Part shown: positions 8,408 to 20,432 of the stretch, in pieces
Position numbering within the stretch: the first letter of the stretch is position 1
How the letters are laid out: the number at the start of each line of letters is the position of its first letter
Notes under the pieces: generated by a model
What the model saw: only the letters and a program-made list of their open reading frames with translations
Told to the model about the DNA's origin: nothing
Databases searched by the model: none
Origin: Macrococcus carouselicus
GTDB taxonomy: Bacteria > Bacillota > Bacilli > Staphylococcales > Staphylococcaceae
NCBI RefSeq assembly: GCF_004359515.1
Contig: NZ_SCWD01000007.1
Span: forward strand, 1 to 59,380
Length of the DNA stretch: 59,380 nt
Direction: 5' to 3'
Position numbers and translations under genes: made by a program

Positions 8408-9875
8408 ACTGTCTGACCTCCTTCTGCATAAACCAGTCATATATCGCTTCTGCATCCTGCCGGTCCATCAAGTGCAGGGTCGCTGTCGTGAATATCGAAC
8501 CGGCAGACACACGCAGCTCCACCGTTGCCAGTTGCGCTTTTTTGAGAAAATAATGGTCTTTGACATGGATGCTGATGAGTTTATCCTCCTGCAGCTGGTA
8601 GATAGTGCTCGAGAATAAGCCGGTTTCTCTCACTGTGATCTGATTATTCCTGATGATATAGCCGGAATGCTTATAGCGCATCCAGGCTGATACAAATGTA
8701 ATGGCGAGGAACACCAGCCCTGCTACCCAGGCCTTATCGAAAAGATAGTACTGAACAAGACCTGTCACGATAATGATAAAAAGCCAGGAGAATTGAAAAT
8801 AGCGCCTGAATGATCGTAGCGGTATGACACGATTCACCTCATTATAGTAATAATCCGGCACTAGCTGTGTCATGACTTTCTTACCTTCTTTCCTGGTCAC
8901 GAAAGGCAGGATATCAACCTTACCGAAAATATTCTCCTCTTCTGATTCTATGGCCGAGTCACTGGTGATGATTGCACTGAAACTGGTAAATCCCAGCCAC
9001 TGCCTTAAGAAAGATTTGTTTTCTTCAACTGCCTGAATCTGCTTCACTACGATGATGCGTTCCTTCACTTCGAATAATCCATGTCTGATCTTCAGACGTT
9101 CTCCGTCATAGGTCAGCTCATAATTAAAATATTTCAGTGCTGTCACAAAGATACCGATGACATAACTGATAACGAGAATCGATACCACAGCGACTGCAAT
9201 CGACAGCCAGCTCCCTGCGACCTGATTCTGCAGCGGCTTAAGTCGCTCACTGATATTCAGAACTTCATCAATCTGTGTATATAACCCGAAGACAACTGCG
9301 AGCACCGTTCCCATGGCACCGCTTGTCACACTCATCAGCATGATATCCTTCAGTTTCAGCTGGTAATAGACTTCGAACGATGGCTTAAGCTGATCATGTT
9401 CTACAGTCTCCGTCCCTTCAGCCAGATTCTGTTTACGGGTTTCTAGATAGTGAGTCAATGCCTCTGCTGACGTCTGGGAGATGGTATCGAGTTTCACCCC
9501 TTCTCCAGGTGTCTTCACTTCCAGGATAACGCCGCCGAATACCTGATTGACGATATTACGTGTGGCTTCAATAGACTGAATCCGCCCTATATAGAGTTCT
9601 TTCGTTGTCACTGATAGCCAGCCGCTTTTGACGAAAAGTTTATCATCTTCTATCCAGTAGGTTGTCGTCACCGCCTCAACCACTGCGATGACAATTCCGA
9701 TAACAGCGGAGAGTAAAAGAATGCCGGGAAAAATAAGGTCACCGATATCTTCAAATTTAAACCCGTTTTTCATGACGAGAAAGAGTGCAAATACAAGGGT
9801 CAGTATGTTATCCTTCACAACTTTAAAGATTTTTGACAGATAGGTGATCGGATGCAATTTTCTGTGCTCAGACAT
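8394..9875 (-). CDS. Bacterial PH-domain (YdbT-like) membrane protein, multi-domain
   Basis: About 493 residues. It holds repeated units of paired membrane helices plus bPH2 domains: first WIEDDKLFVKSGWLSVTTKE, then YELTYDGERLKIRHGLFEVKE, then YIIRNNQITVRETGLFSS. YdbT proteins have the same layout. The ATG at 9875 is chosen because AAGGAGG precedes it; the longer frame starts inside the preceding gene. It overlaps both neighbours. It probably acts with the two flanking PH proteins as one membrane complex; the function in cocci is not established. Confidence 0.85.
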   Translation of the reverse strand: MSEHRKLHPITYLSKIFKVVKDNILTLVFALFLVMKNGFKFEDIGDLIFPGILLLSAVIGIVIAVVEAVTTTYWIEDDKLFVKSGWLSVTTKELYIGRIQSIEATRNIVNQVFGGVILEVKTPGEGVKLDTISQTSAEALTHYLETRKQNLAEGTETVEHDQLKPSFEVYYQLKLKDIMLMSVTSGAMGTVLAVVFGLYTQIDEVLNISERLKPLQNQVAGSWLSIAVAVVSILVISYVIGIFVTALKYFNYELTYDGERLKIRHGLFEVKERIIVVKQIQAVEENKSFLRQWLGFTSFSAIITSDSAIESEEENIFGKVDILPFVTRKEGKKVMTQLVPDYYYNEVNRVIPLRSFRRYFQFSWLFIIIVTGLVQYYLFDKAWVAGLVFLAITFVSAWMRYKHSGYIIRNNQITVRETGLFSSTIYQLQEDKLISIHVKDHYFLKKAQLATVELRVSAGSIFTTATLHLMDRQDAEAIYDWFMQKEVRQYEES

Positions 9876-10344
9876 AAGCCGCCACCTCCTTGACACGTTC
9901 AGTAATGAGTCGGGCGATTTCATCTGCTTCACTGGCTGCTACATAGGGCAGCGCGATGGATTCACCACTTGTGTAGACTTTGACTTTCGCCAGATTCAGA
10001 TGCTTCGTCAGCGGTCCTGAGCTGACTGCAACATGCTGGACTCTATCCATCGGTATAACAGAACGATGATGCCAGAAGAGTCCATGTGAAGTCTCGATTG
10101 ACACACTGTTCAGTCGATAGGCCGTATAGTAGTAACTGATTCTCGGTGCAATCAGCGCAAACAGCAGCAGAAGGACCGGCAGGCTGTACGCATAAATCAA
10201 CCTATCATATAAAGACCAGTGAATGACTGCATAATGGATAATAAGCACAAAGGTCAGGGCAAGTCCTGTCACCATCAGATAATGATACATTTTCAGTGTT
10301 TTTACTTGTTCTGGTTGCCTGTTCATTTCATTTGTCGGGCGCAT
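9868..10344 (-). CDS. Bacterial PH-domain membrane protein (small)
   Basis: About 158 residues with two N-terminal membrane helices (MYHYLMVTGLALTFVLIIHY and the LPVLLLLFALIAP region) and a bPH2 domain (YYTAYRLNSVSIETSHGLFW, VIPMDRVQHVAVSSGPLTK). It is the first gene of the three-gene PH cluster. Two ATG codons stand in tandem (10347 and 10344); the second is better spaced from AGGAGG. It overlaps the next gene by eight bases. Confidence 0.85.
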   Translation of the reverse strand: MRPTNEMNRQPEQVKTLKMYHYLMVTGLALTFVLIIHYAVIHWSLYDRLIYAYSLPVLLLLFALIAPRISYYYTAYRLNSVSIETSHGLFWHHRSVIPMDRVQHVAVSSGPLTKHLNLAKVKVYTSGESIALPYVAASEADEIARLITERVKEVAAYV

Positions 10345-10403
10345 CATAAACCTCCTTATTCTTTTAAATTATACCAAATTGAGGAGATGATAGGGAAAAA
10401 GCT

Positions 10404-10439
10404 AAAAAAGAGTCGCACTTTTAAGTAAGTACGACTCTT
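10404..10439 (-). terminator. Terminator of cshA
   Basis: Hairpin with AAGAGTCG / CGACTCTT outer stem (10408-10415 with 10432-10439), followed on the minus strand by six T. Confidence 0.85.
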
Positions 10440-10446
10440 ATCTCTA

Positions 10447-11961
<1,515 letters not shown>

Positions 11962-12054
11962 CTACGTGTGAATTTTCACTATGCTCTCGCGTTAACTTCT
12001 CTATACTACCATCATAATCCCTTAATAGCAAAGCATTTCTCTGATTATGAAAGT

Positions 12055-12098
12055 AAAAGAAAGGGAATAGCCTCTCTGCCGGCCATTCCCTTTCTTTT
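12055..12098 (-). terminator. Terminator of the ddl-murF operon
   Basis: Long hairpin (12055-12068 with 12085-12098) whose outer pairs are A/T-rich, giving a T-rich 3' side on the minus strand. It overlaps the first base of the murF stop codon. Confidence 0.75.
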
Positions 12099-13435
12099 TA
12101 TTCCAACGCTTCTATAATGGTCTCAAGCTTCATCCCCCGACTTGCTTTAAAGAGGATTTTCGTCTCAGATGTCAGTCTGGAGCGCAGATAATCAGTCACT
12201 TCTTCCTTGCTGCTGAAATAATGTGCCGGTACGAAATGCCGGGCTTCGTCAAAAATGAACCTTCCTGCTTCGCCTGTTGCGATTAAGGTCATATCCTTAC
12301 CTTCGAAGTAACGACCGACTTCACGATGATACATCTCTTCGTCAGGCCCAAGTTCCAGCACATCGCTCAGAACGATATATTTATCACCTGTCATAGTGGA
12401 TAATGTATCTATCGCTGCCTTCATACTGGTCGGACTGGCATTATAGGCATCATTGATCAAAAGACTGCCTGCAGGACCTTCCAGTCTCTCCATACGCATC
12501 CCAGTCATCTCGAGCCGGGCCAGATGCTGATTGATTTCACTGTCAGATAGACCCATCTTACGGCCGATTGTGACGGCGATTCCCGCATTGCGTACGTTAT
12601 GCAGCCCGAGCAGCGGCAGTTCAAACATACTGTTACTCGCACCGACTTTAAAGCGGATGACCGCATCACTCTGCTCAACATCGCGTAACTGCTGGTCATT
12701 ATCCGCATTGAATCCGAGGGACTGCTTGTCACCGCTATAACCGGCAGCGAGCGGCTTCAGCAGCTCCTCATCACCATCGTAGATGAAGAGACCTTTCAGA
12801 CCTTCTGTAATTTCAAACTTGGCTTTTGCGATACCTTCACGTGAACCGAGGTCTCGCATATGACTTTCACCGATATTAGTGATGGCTGCGATATCGGGTT
12901 CAGCAATCTCAGATAACAGCGCAATCTCTCTGAGTCCCGACATCCCCATCTCCAGGATCGATACCTCTGTATCTTCGTTCAGCTGACAGAGGGTCAGTGG
13001 CAGTCCGATTTCATTGTTATAGTTGCCGATCGTCTTTTTCACTTTAAACTTTGGTGACAGTACACTCGCCACCATATCCTTCGTTGTCGTTTTACCGTTT
13101 GAACCGGTAATACCGATGACAGTCGGATTCACCTGTTTCAGATAGGCTTTGCTCATCTTCTGCAGCGCAGTCAGACAGTCATCCACTTTGATCAGCGGCA
13201 GGTCCGGCGCATCCGGTACGTCTTGCTGCCAGAAGCTGATGGCAGCACCCTGTGCGATAGCCTGCTCAACGTAGCGGTGGCCATCCGTATGTTCGCCTTT
13301 GAAAGGCACAAAAAGGACCGGTCCTTCTATATTGCGGGAATCGATGGCAACGCCTTCAACCTTGATATCGGCATAACGCGCATCGATTGTCCCGCCACTC
13401 ATCTCGGCAAGTTGCTCGGCAGTTCTTATCATCAT
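12098..13435 (-). CDS. murF: UDP-MurNAc-tripeptide:D-Ala-D-Ala ligase MurF
   Basis: A 445-residue Mur ligase that adds D-Ala-D-Ala to the cell-wall precursor. The ATP-binding P-loop is GITGSNGKTTTKDM, the central domain has NIGESHMRDLGSREGIAKAK, and the C-terminal domain has LINDAYNASPTSMKAAI. Two ATG codons stand in tandem at the start. It lies five bases after ddl, the enzyme supplying its substrate. Confidence 0.97.
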   Translation of the reverse strand: MMIRTAEQLAEMSGGTIDARYADIKVEGVAIDSRNIEGPVLFVPFKGEHTDGHRYVEQAIAQGAAISFWQQDVPDAPDLPLIKVDDCLTALQKMSKAYLKQVNPTVIGITGSNGKTTTKDMVASVLSPKFKVKKTIGNYNNEIGLPLTLCQLNEDTEVSILEMGMSGLREIALLSEIAEPDIAAITNIGESHMRDLGSREGIAKAKFEITEGLKGLFIYDGDEELLKPLAAGYSGDKQSLGFNADNDQQLRDVEQSDAVIRFKVGASNSMFELPLLGLHNVRNAGIAVTIGRKMGLSDSEINQHLARLEMTGMRMERLEGPAGSLLINDAYNASPTSMKAAIDTLSTMTGDKYIVLSDVLELGPDEEMYHREVGRYFEGKDMTLIATGEAGRFIFDEARHFVPAHYFSSKEEVTDYLRSRLTSETKILFKASRGMKLETIIEALE

Positions 13436-13440
13436 CGTTA

Positions 13441-14601
<1,161 letters not shown>

Positions 14602-14607
14602 TTAAGT

Positions 14608-14613
14608 TATAAT
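14608..14613 (+). promoter_or_regulatory. Probable -10 element for rodA
   Basis: A perfect TATAAT lies 42 bases before the rodA start; the -35 region is poor. It is in the short divergent gap between ddl and rodA. Confidence 0.5.
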
Positions 14614-14654
14614 GGATATTATTAATCCGCAGTAAGGAGAAGTGCTTATTCAAT

Positions 14655-15803
14655 ATGAAACAATGGCTTGAAAAAATTGACTGGTGGCTGCTGGTGCTGC
14701 TCATCGCTTTTGCTGCTGTCAGTATCACTGTCATCACCTCAGCGATGACCGGTCAGCAGTATGTCACCCATTTCGCTGAACGACAGATTCTATACTATAC
14801 TCTTGGTTTCATTATCGCACTTTCCCTGATGTTCTTATCACCTAAAAGACTGCGTCAACTTGTCTGGCCTATTTATCTGACCGGTAACCTTGCACTGATC
14901 GTTCTCTACGTTCTTCCAGAATCCACCTTTACACCTATCATTAATGGTGCAAAGAGCTGGTATAGAATCGGACCTATCAGTCTTCAGCCTTCAGAGTTTA
15001 TGAAGATCATACTGATGTTGACACTGGCTAATGTCATTTACCGGCATAACCGCTTCACTTTCAACAAGACCGTGCAGACAGATTTCAAACTGATCCTGAA
15101 AATGACAGGTGTTGCGCTCTTACCGATGATTCTGATTTTACTGCAGAACGATCTGGGTACTACCCTTGTGCTGCTAGCTATTATTCTTGGTATGGTCATC
15201 GTCTCCGGTATCACCTGGAAGCTCCTCGCGCCCTTTCTGTTCACTATTGCGGCAGTCGGCGGTACGCTCATACTCGCTATTATTTATAAGCCCGCATGGA
15301 TAGAGAAAATCCTAGGTATTCAGGCCTATCAGCTTGGCCGAATCAACTCCTGGCTGAATCCCGGCGCATATAGCGAAGGAGACGGCTTCCACTTGATTGA
15401 ATCGTTAAAGGCCATTGGCTCCGGCGGCCTGTTCGGTAAAGGCTTCAAGAATGGAGAAGTCTATATACCGGAAAATCATACGGACTTCATCTATTCCGTA
15501 ATCGGCGAGGAATTCGGTTTTATCGGATCCGTTCTTGTGCTTATTCTCTTTCTGGCTTTGTTTCTTCACCTTATACGGTTAGCTCAGTATGCAGATCATC
15601 CTTTCAGTTCACTTTTCCTGGCCGGACTTATCAGCATGCTGATGTTTCATGTCTTTCAGAATGTAGGCATGACAATTCAACTCGTACCGATCACAGGCAT
15701 TCCGCTTCCTCTTATCAGTTACGGCGGCAGCTCCCTATGGGCAACCATGAGCGGTATAGGTATCGCACTCAGCATCTTCTATCACAAAGCAAAAATCCTC
15801 TGA
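14655..15803 (+). CDS. rodA: SEDS-family peptidoglycan glycosyltransferase RodA
   Basis: A 382-residue protein with about ten membrane segments. Family motifs are INGAKSWYRIGPISLQPSEF, the QNDLGTTLV segment, ENHTDFIYSVIGEEFGF and the C-terminal PLISYGGSS. RodA polymerises lipid II with a partner class B penicillin-binding protein. The ATG at 14655 is unusually far (15 bases) from the AAGGAG upstream and no alternative start lies between, so initiation may be inefficient. It is convergent with a small gene. Confidence 0.95.
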   Translation: MKQWLEKIDWWLLVLLIAFAAVSITVITSAMTGQQYVTHFAERQILYYTLGFIIALSLMFLSPKRLRQLVWPIYLTGNLALIVLYVLPESTFTPIINGAKSWYRIGPISLQPSEFMKIILMLTLANVIYRHNRFTFNKTVQTDFKLILKMTGVALLPMILILLQNDLGTTLVLLAIILGMVIVSGITWKLLAPFLFTIAAVGGTLILAIIYKPAWIEKILGIQAYQLGRINSWLNPGAYSEGDGFHLIESLKAIGSGGLFGKGFKNGEVYIPENHTDFIYSVIGEEFGFIGSVLVLILFLALFLHLIRLAQYADHPFSSLFLAGLISMLMFHVFQNVGMTIQLVPITGIPLPLISYGGSSLWATMSGIGIALSIFYHKAKIL

Positions 15804-15830
15804 TTCTATGGAATCAGAGGATTTTATTTT
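15792..15830. terminator. Bidirectional terminator after rodA
   Basis: A 15-base-pair perfect hairpin (15792-15806 with 15811-15825) with a T-rich tail on the plus strand and TTTTT on the minus strand. It ends both rodA and the small convergent gene. Confidence 0.9.
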
Positions 15831-15958
15831 AATTTAGCTGACGCAACGTGCGGTAATGTCCGTATAACATCCAGTCTTGATTTAGTCCGTGTAATGTTGA
15901 CGCCGAGAGTCGATAAAAGCGTTACTACATTTTTTATTTTATCCTGCTTATTCGTCAT
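15824..15958 (-). CDS. Small protein of unknown function (44 residues)
   Basis: An ATG at 15956-15958 stands eight bases after GGAG and opens a 44-codon frame ending in TAA inside the rodA terminator. The protein starts MTNKQDKIKNVVTLLSTLGV and ends in TLPHVASAKLK. It is basic, with no signal peptide and one possible amphipathic helix. I do not recognise a family. Support comes from the good ribosome binding site, a sensible composition and its position filling an otherwise empty gap before cls. Bases 15959-16134 hold nothing else I can support. Confidence 0.6.
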   Translation of the reverse strand: MTNKQDKIKNVVTLLSTLGVNITRTKSRLDVIRTLPHVASAKLK

Positions 15959-16134
15959 AAAGTTCTCTCCTGTCAATTGGATATCTTCATTCTAACTGAA
16001 AGACAGTCGTTTGACCATAGGACTAAAGCCTTATTTATGTTAATTTTTTGAAAACATTATGACTAAGAAGTAAAGGTCTAATCCTGTATCCTGTAGTATA
16101 ATGAAATTATTCAAGGTAATAAGGAGGACGCTGC

Positions 16135-17610
16135 TTGATCAACATACTTTCACACGGATTTTCAGATATATACGGCCTCTTGATTTTTCTGGGTTTTATC
16201 GTCAATATTTTCCTGTCCTTTATCATTATCTTTCTCGAGCGGCGGACAGCCAGTTCAACATGGGCCTGGTTATTAGTTCTCTTCTTTCTGCCGCTGATTG
16301 GTTTTTTTGTCTACTTACTCTTCGGGAAACAGATCAACCGAGAGAATCTATTCTACCTGAATGAAGATGATAAGCGGGATCTTGAGACGATCATCAATGA
16401 ACAGATCTATGCACTTGACCACAATCTGCTGATTTCCCCCTCAGAAGAAGTGATGAAGCATAAAGACCTCATTCGTATGCTGCTGATCAATCAACCTGCC
16501 TTTCTCACAACGGATAATCATGTCAAAGTGCTGACAGATGGAAATGAGAAGTTTGAAAATCTGATCTCAGACATTCTGGCGGCGAAAGAACATATCCATA
16601 TCCAGTATTATATCTTCAAGCGTGATGGTATCGGCCAGCGAATTATCGATGCGCTTGAAGTTAAGCTAAGAGAAGGCGTTGAAGTTCGTATGCTCTATGA
16701 TGATATGGGTTCCAGGACACTGACTCTATCTAAGTTCAAGCAATTCAGATCACTGGGTGGTCAAGTAGAGGCCTTCTTCCCGTCCTTCCTGCCGCTTATC
16801 AACTTCAGACTCAACAACCGGAATCATCGTAAGATCGTAGTGATTGACGGCGCTATCGGCTACATCGGCGGATTTAATGTCGGAGATGAATATCTGGGAC
16901 TTGATGATAAGTTCGGCTACTGGCGTGACACTCATCTCCGCATTGAAGGTGATGCAGTCAATGCCCTGCAGCTCCGCTTCATTCTTGACTGGAATTCTCA
17001 GGCGACCCGTAATTATATTCCCTATGAACCGAAATACTTCCCAGATGTCAGGAGCGGTGGTGATATCGGTATACAGATTGCCTCAAGCGGGCCGGATGAA
17101 GATCTGCATCAGATTAAATATGGTTATATCAAGCTGATTTCAAGCGCAAAGGACTCCATCTACATCCAGAGCCCTTACTTCATACCAGACGCAGCCTTTC
17201 TTGATGCGCTCAAGATAGCAGCACTGTCCGGTGTAAAGGTCTATCTGATGATTCCTAATAAGCCAGACCATCCCTTCGTCTACTGGGGGACAACAACCTT
17301 TGCCAGTGAGCTGCTGAAAGTAGGCGCAAAAGTATTTCTGTACGAAGAAGGATTCATTCATACAAAGATGCTTGTAATAGATGACGAGGTAGCAAGTGTC
17401 GGCACAGCCAATATGGATGTCCGCAGCTTCGAACTGAATTTTGAAGTCAATGCCTTCATCTATGATTATTCTGTGGCAACTGAGCTCAGACACGCATTTG
17501 AAGAAGATGTGAAACTATCAAGCGAAATGACGCTGGAACTTTACGAACAGCGTGCACTGTGGATTAAAGTTAAAGAAGCCTTCGCTCGTCTAATTGCGCC
17601 GATTCTTTAA
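16135..17610 (+). CDS. cls: Cardiolipin synthase
   Basis: A 491-residue phospholipase D-type enzyme with two N-terminal membrane helices (about 8-32 and 41-63). Two HKD motifs are present: [16 protein letters not shown] near residue 225 and [16 protein letters not shown] near 405. It condenses two phosphatidylglycerols to cardiolipin. The start is a TTG at 16135, seven bases after AAGGAGG. A TATAAT at 16097-16102 may be its -10. Its last bases overlap a small gene on the other strand. Confidence 0.96.
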   Translation: MINILSHGFSDIYGLLIFLGFIVNIFLSFIIIFLERRTASSTWAWLLVLFFLPLIGFFVYLLFGKQINRENLFYLNEDDKRDLETIINEQIYALDHNLLISPSEEVMKHKDLIRMLLINQPAFLTTDNHVKVLTDGNEKFENLISDILAAKEHIHIQYYIFKRDGIGQRIIDALEVKLREGVEVRMLYDDMGSRTLTLSKFKQFRSLGGQVEAFFPSFLPLINFRLNNRNHRKIVVIDGAIGYIGGFNVGDEYLGLDDKFGYWRDTHLRIEGDAVNALQLRFILDWNSQATRNYIPYEPKYFPDVRSGGDIGIQIASSGPDEDLHQIKYGYIKLISSAKDSIYIQSPYFIPDAAFLDALKIAALSGVKVYLMIPNKPDHPFVYWGTTTFASELLKVGAKVFLYEEGFIHTKMLVIDDEVASVGTANMDVRSFELNFEVNAFIYDYSVATELRHAFEEDVKLSSEMTLELYEQRALWIKVKEAFARLIAPIL

Positions 17611-17706
17611 CAGTGGCAGCAGAACAATATTCAGCAGCAATAAAGTATGAGCCGCAAGCGTGCCGTAACTCAAGACTTTCTGCTTTCTTGTGAGCTTATA
17701 CATCAT
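17590..17706 (-). CDS. Small single-pass membrane protein (38 residues)
   Basis: An ATG at 17704-17706 (followed by a second ATG) stands after GAGAGGTGAAA and opens a 38-codon frame ending in TAG. The protein is basic at the start ([15 protein letters not shown]), has one hydrophobic helix ([12 protein letters not shown]) and a basic tail (KNRRN). That is the layout of a small membrane peptide. It overlaps the last 21 bases of cls on the opposite strand. No family is recognised and no function is claimed. Confidence 0.5.
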   Translation of the reverse strand: MMYKLTRKQKVLSYGTLAAHTLLLLNIVLLPLLKNRRN

Positions 17707-17767
17707 TTTCACCTCTCCATACTTTTTATTATGCTGTACCCAAAAACGGTCGAAAAGGAGCATTAAA

Positions 17768-18388
17768 ATGATAAAAGAGACAGAACAATACGTGAAAACA
17801 TTCCACCAGGGGGATTCATCCGGCCATGACTATTCTCATATCGAGCGTGTCAGAAGAATGGCACTTAAGATCGGGCGCACAGAAGGGGCAGATCTTCTAG
17901 TCGTCGAAATGGCGGCACTCCTGCATGATACAGTCGATGACAAACTGACCGATGAAGTAACGGCCTGGTCCAAGCTTGAAAATTTCTTTGATAAAGTCGG
18001 GCTTGAAGAAGATAAGCGGGATGCGATTAAGCATATTTTGAAATATATGAGTTTTAAGGGCGGCGAAAATGCCGGCAAGCTGGAATCACTTGAAGGGAAA
18101 GTCGTGCAGGATGCTGACCGCCTGGACGCAATCGGAGCAATCGGTATCGCACGGACATTTATGTATGCAGGTAAATTCGGTGATATCATGTACGATTCGC
18201 AGATTCCACCGCGTGACCTTGCCGTCGCTAACTACCGTGAGAAAACACATGCCATCAATCATTTCTATGAAAAACTATTTAAACTTAAAGATCTGATGAA
18301 CACTGAAACCGGACGGCAGTTCGCTGAGGAACGTCATCAGTTCATGGCTACGTTTATTGAACAGTTTAAGAAAGAATGGTCAGAATAA
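17768..18388 (+). CDS. HD-domain phosphohydrolase
   Basis: About 206 residues of the HD superfamily. The metal ligands are seen in SSGHDYSHIERVRRM (first His), LLHDTVDDKLTDE (HD pair) and VVQDADRLDAIGAIGIARTF (last Asp). Related proteins, such as YedJ/YpgQ types, act on nucleotides or inorganic phosphates; the substrate here is unknown. The ATG at 17768 follows AAAAGGAGCATTAAA; the open frame extends further upstream without support. It is convergent with the transporter gene. Confidence 0.88.
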   Translation: MIKETEQYVKTFHQGDSSGHDYSHIERVRRMALKIGRTEGADLLVVEMAALLHDTVDDKLTDEVTAWSKLENFFDKVGLEEDKRDAIKHILKYMSFKGGENAGKLESLEGKVVQDADRLDAIGAIGIARTFMYAGKFGDIMYDSQIPPRDLAVANYREKTHAINHFYEKLFKLKDLMNTETGRQFAEERHQFMATFIEQFKKEWSE

Positions 18389-18390
18389 TG

Positions 18391-18433
18391 AAATGCCCTT
18401 CTCCGCTTATCATATGCGGGAAAGGGCATTTTA
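18391..18433. terminator. Bidirectional terminator between HD hydrolase and transporter genes
   Basis: Hairpin AAATGCCC...GGGCATTTT, extended by CCGC/GCGG inside, lying between two convergent genes. T-rich sequence flanks it on both strands. Confidence 0.85.
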
Positions 18434-18436
18434 AAA

Positions 18437-19660
18437 TTATTGACTCCATAATTCAATTAAACTCTGGATGGACAGCATACCTGCACCTAATGTGACAAGA
18501 ACTGCCAGTATACCGAAAACAAGCATCCAGGTCGGATGTTTATAATCACCTACGATAGCCTTCTTGCGTGATGCAATCAGGATTGCGGACAGTGTAATCG
18601 GTAAAATCAGACCGTTGAAGGCACCAGCTAAGATAAGCAGTTTAACCGGCTTACCGATCAATACAAAAACAATGGTCGAAAAAACGATGAAACAGATGAT
18701 TACAATATTGTTATGTTTAGAAAAGAATGGATGAAATCCTGTCAGGAATGAAGCACTCGTATACGCAGCACCTATAACAGACGTCAGCGCGGCTGCCAGT
18801 AAGACAAGGCCAAAAATTTTAGGGCCGATATCACCGAGCGCGAACTGAAATGCTGAAGCTGGCGGATTTGTCGGATCTAATTTCACGCCTGTCGCGACCA
18901 CTCCGAGTACCGCCAGGAATAAGAAGAGACGCATAAACCCGGTCGTCAGAATACCCAGGTTCGCTGCTCTTGTAACGAACGGCAGATTCTTTATCCCGAC
19001 CATACCATCATCAATCAGACGGTGTGCACCAGCAAAAGTGATGTAACCACCTACTGTACCACCGACGATTGTAATAATCGGCATAACAAGTGCCGCCGGA
19101 TTTTCAGGCATCACCATACGTTGGGCTGCTTCTGCATAAGGCGGATTCACTTTGATCATGACAAAGGCAACGACAACGAGCATCAGCGCACCAAGAATCT
19201 GCGTGATGATATCCATGATTTTAGCGCCGCTTTTAGAACTGAAGATCAGAATGGCAAGAAGGCCGGTGATGATTGCACCTATTTTAACATCCAGGCCAAG
19301 AAGTGCATTAAAACCGAGTCCGGCTCCTGCCACGTTACCGATATTAAAGGCCAGTCCTCCCAAAACGATCAGAACGGAAATAAAAGTTCCGAGTCCTCTA
19401 AAGACTTCATTTGCTACATCCTGTCCCCTTTTACCTGTAACAGTAAGAACGCGCCAGATATTCAGCTGAGCACCAATATCGATAATAATGCTCACTAAAA
19501 TAGCAAATGCAAAGCTCGATAAGAACTTTTCAGTGAAAACTGTTGTCTGTGTCAAGAAAGCAGGTCCGATCGCCGATGTCGCCATCAGGAAGATGGCTCC
19601 AAATAATAGACGTCTCTGACCTGCTGTTAATTTTGTTTTTGTCGTATTTTCCATATTCAT
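18437..19660 (-). CDS. NRAMP-family-like transporter of the oxoprolinase operon (YcsG type)
   Basis: A 407-residue protein with about 11 membrane helices and distant NRAMP resemblance. It corresponds in operon context to YcsG of B. subtilis. The first helix reads FLMATSAIGPAFLTQTTVF; the DPGN motif that binds metal in true NRAMP proteins is missing, and the sixth-helix region has AGAHRL instead of MPH. It is therefore unlikely to be a manganese importer and more likely carries the substrate of the adjacent enzymes. That role is inference. Two near starts exist (19660 and 19654). It is the last gene of the operon. Confidence 0.85.
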   Translation of the reverse strand: MNMENTTKTKLTAGQRRLLFGAIFLMATSAIGPAFLTQTTVFTEKFLSSFAFAILVSIIIDIGAQLNIWRVLTVTGKRGQDVANEVFRGLGTFISVLIVLGGLAFNIGNVAGAGLGFNALLGLDVKIGAIITGLLAILIFSSKSGAKIMDIITQILGALMLVVVAFVMIKVNPPYAEAAQRMVMPENPAALVMPIITIVGGTVGGYITFAGAHRLIDDGMVGIKNLPFVTRAANLGILTTGFMRLFLFLAVLGVVATGVKLDPTNPPASAFQFALGDIGPKIFGLVLLAAALTSVIGAAYTSASFLTGFHPFFSKHNNIVIICFIVFSTIVFVLIGKPVKLLILAGAFNGLILPITLSAILIASRKKAIVGDYKHPTWMLVFGILAVLVTLGAGMLSIQSLIELWSQ

Positions 19661-19676
19661 ATCCCCTTTGTTCCGG

Positions 19677-20429
19677 CTAAATAGCTGCCAGTTCTATGTG
19701 CTGCTTCTGTAACGCTTCTCTAATCGACGCCACAAACTTCAGCGCTTCCGCACCATCTCCATGCACACAGATGGAATCGGCCTGAATCGGGATGAATGTC
19801 CCGTCTTTCGCTTTAACGACATGGTCATTGATCATGCGTAGAATGTGTGCAGTCGCTTCTTCCGCATGATGAATCATGGCATTTGATTCACTACGACTGA
19901 CAAGCGTTCCGTCTGGTTCGTAGTTACGGTCTGCGAAGACTTCGTTGATTCCTGTCATCCCTTTATCCTCTGCTGCCTGTACAAGATGCCCTCCAGCGAT
20001 TCCCATCACTTTAAGTGATGGATCAAGCTTGTATAAGGCCGCTACAATACTATCAGCTAGCTTACGGTCATTAAAAGTCGCATTATAAAGGGCACCGTGT
20101 GGTTTCACATGATTCAGCTTCACGCCATGTCGCTGACAGAAGGCCTGCATAGCGCCCACCTGGTAAGTCACCAGCGCTTCCACCTCATCATAAGACATAT
20201 CAACCTTGCGACGACCGAAACCCATCAGGTCATTGTAGCCGGGGTGAGCACCGATGCCGATGTTCTGCTCCTTACAGAGCTGGATCGTTTTATCCATGAC
20301 ATTGTAATCACCCGCATGCATCCCGCACGCGACATTGGCAGACGTGATCAGTGGAATGATAGCCGCGTCATTGCCGATTGCATAGTGACCGAAGCTTTCA
20401 CCAAGATCTGCATTCAAATCAATTTTCAT
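19677..20429 (-). CDS. pxpA: 5-oxoprolinase subunit A (LamB/YcsF family)
   Basis: A 250-residue protein of the LamB/YcsF family with the signature [20 protein letters not shown], then [31 protein letters not shown] and [10 protein letters not shown]. With PxpB and PxpC it cleaves 5-oxoproline (pyroglutamate) to glutamate using ATP. It stands between the biotin carboxylase gene and the transporter gene. Confidence 0.95.
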   Translation of the reverse strand: MKIDLNADLGESFGHYAIGNDAAIIPLITSANVACGMHAGDYNVMDKTIQLCKEQNIGIGAHPGYNDLMGFGRRKVDMSYDEVEALVTYQVGAMQAFCQRHGVKLNHVKPHGALYNATFNDRKLADSIVAALYKLDPSLKVMGIAGGHLVQAAEDKGMTGINEVFADRNYEPDGTLVSRSESNAMIHHAEEATAHILRMINDHVVKAKDGTFIPIQADSICVHGDGAEALKFVASIREALQKQHIELAAI

Positions 20430-20432
20430 TTT

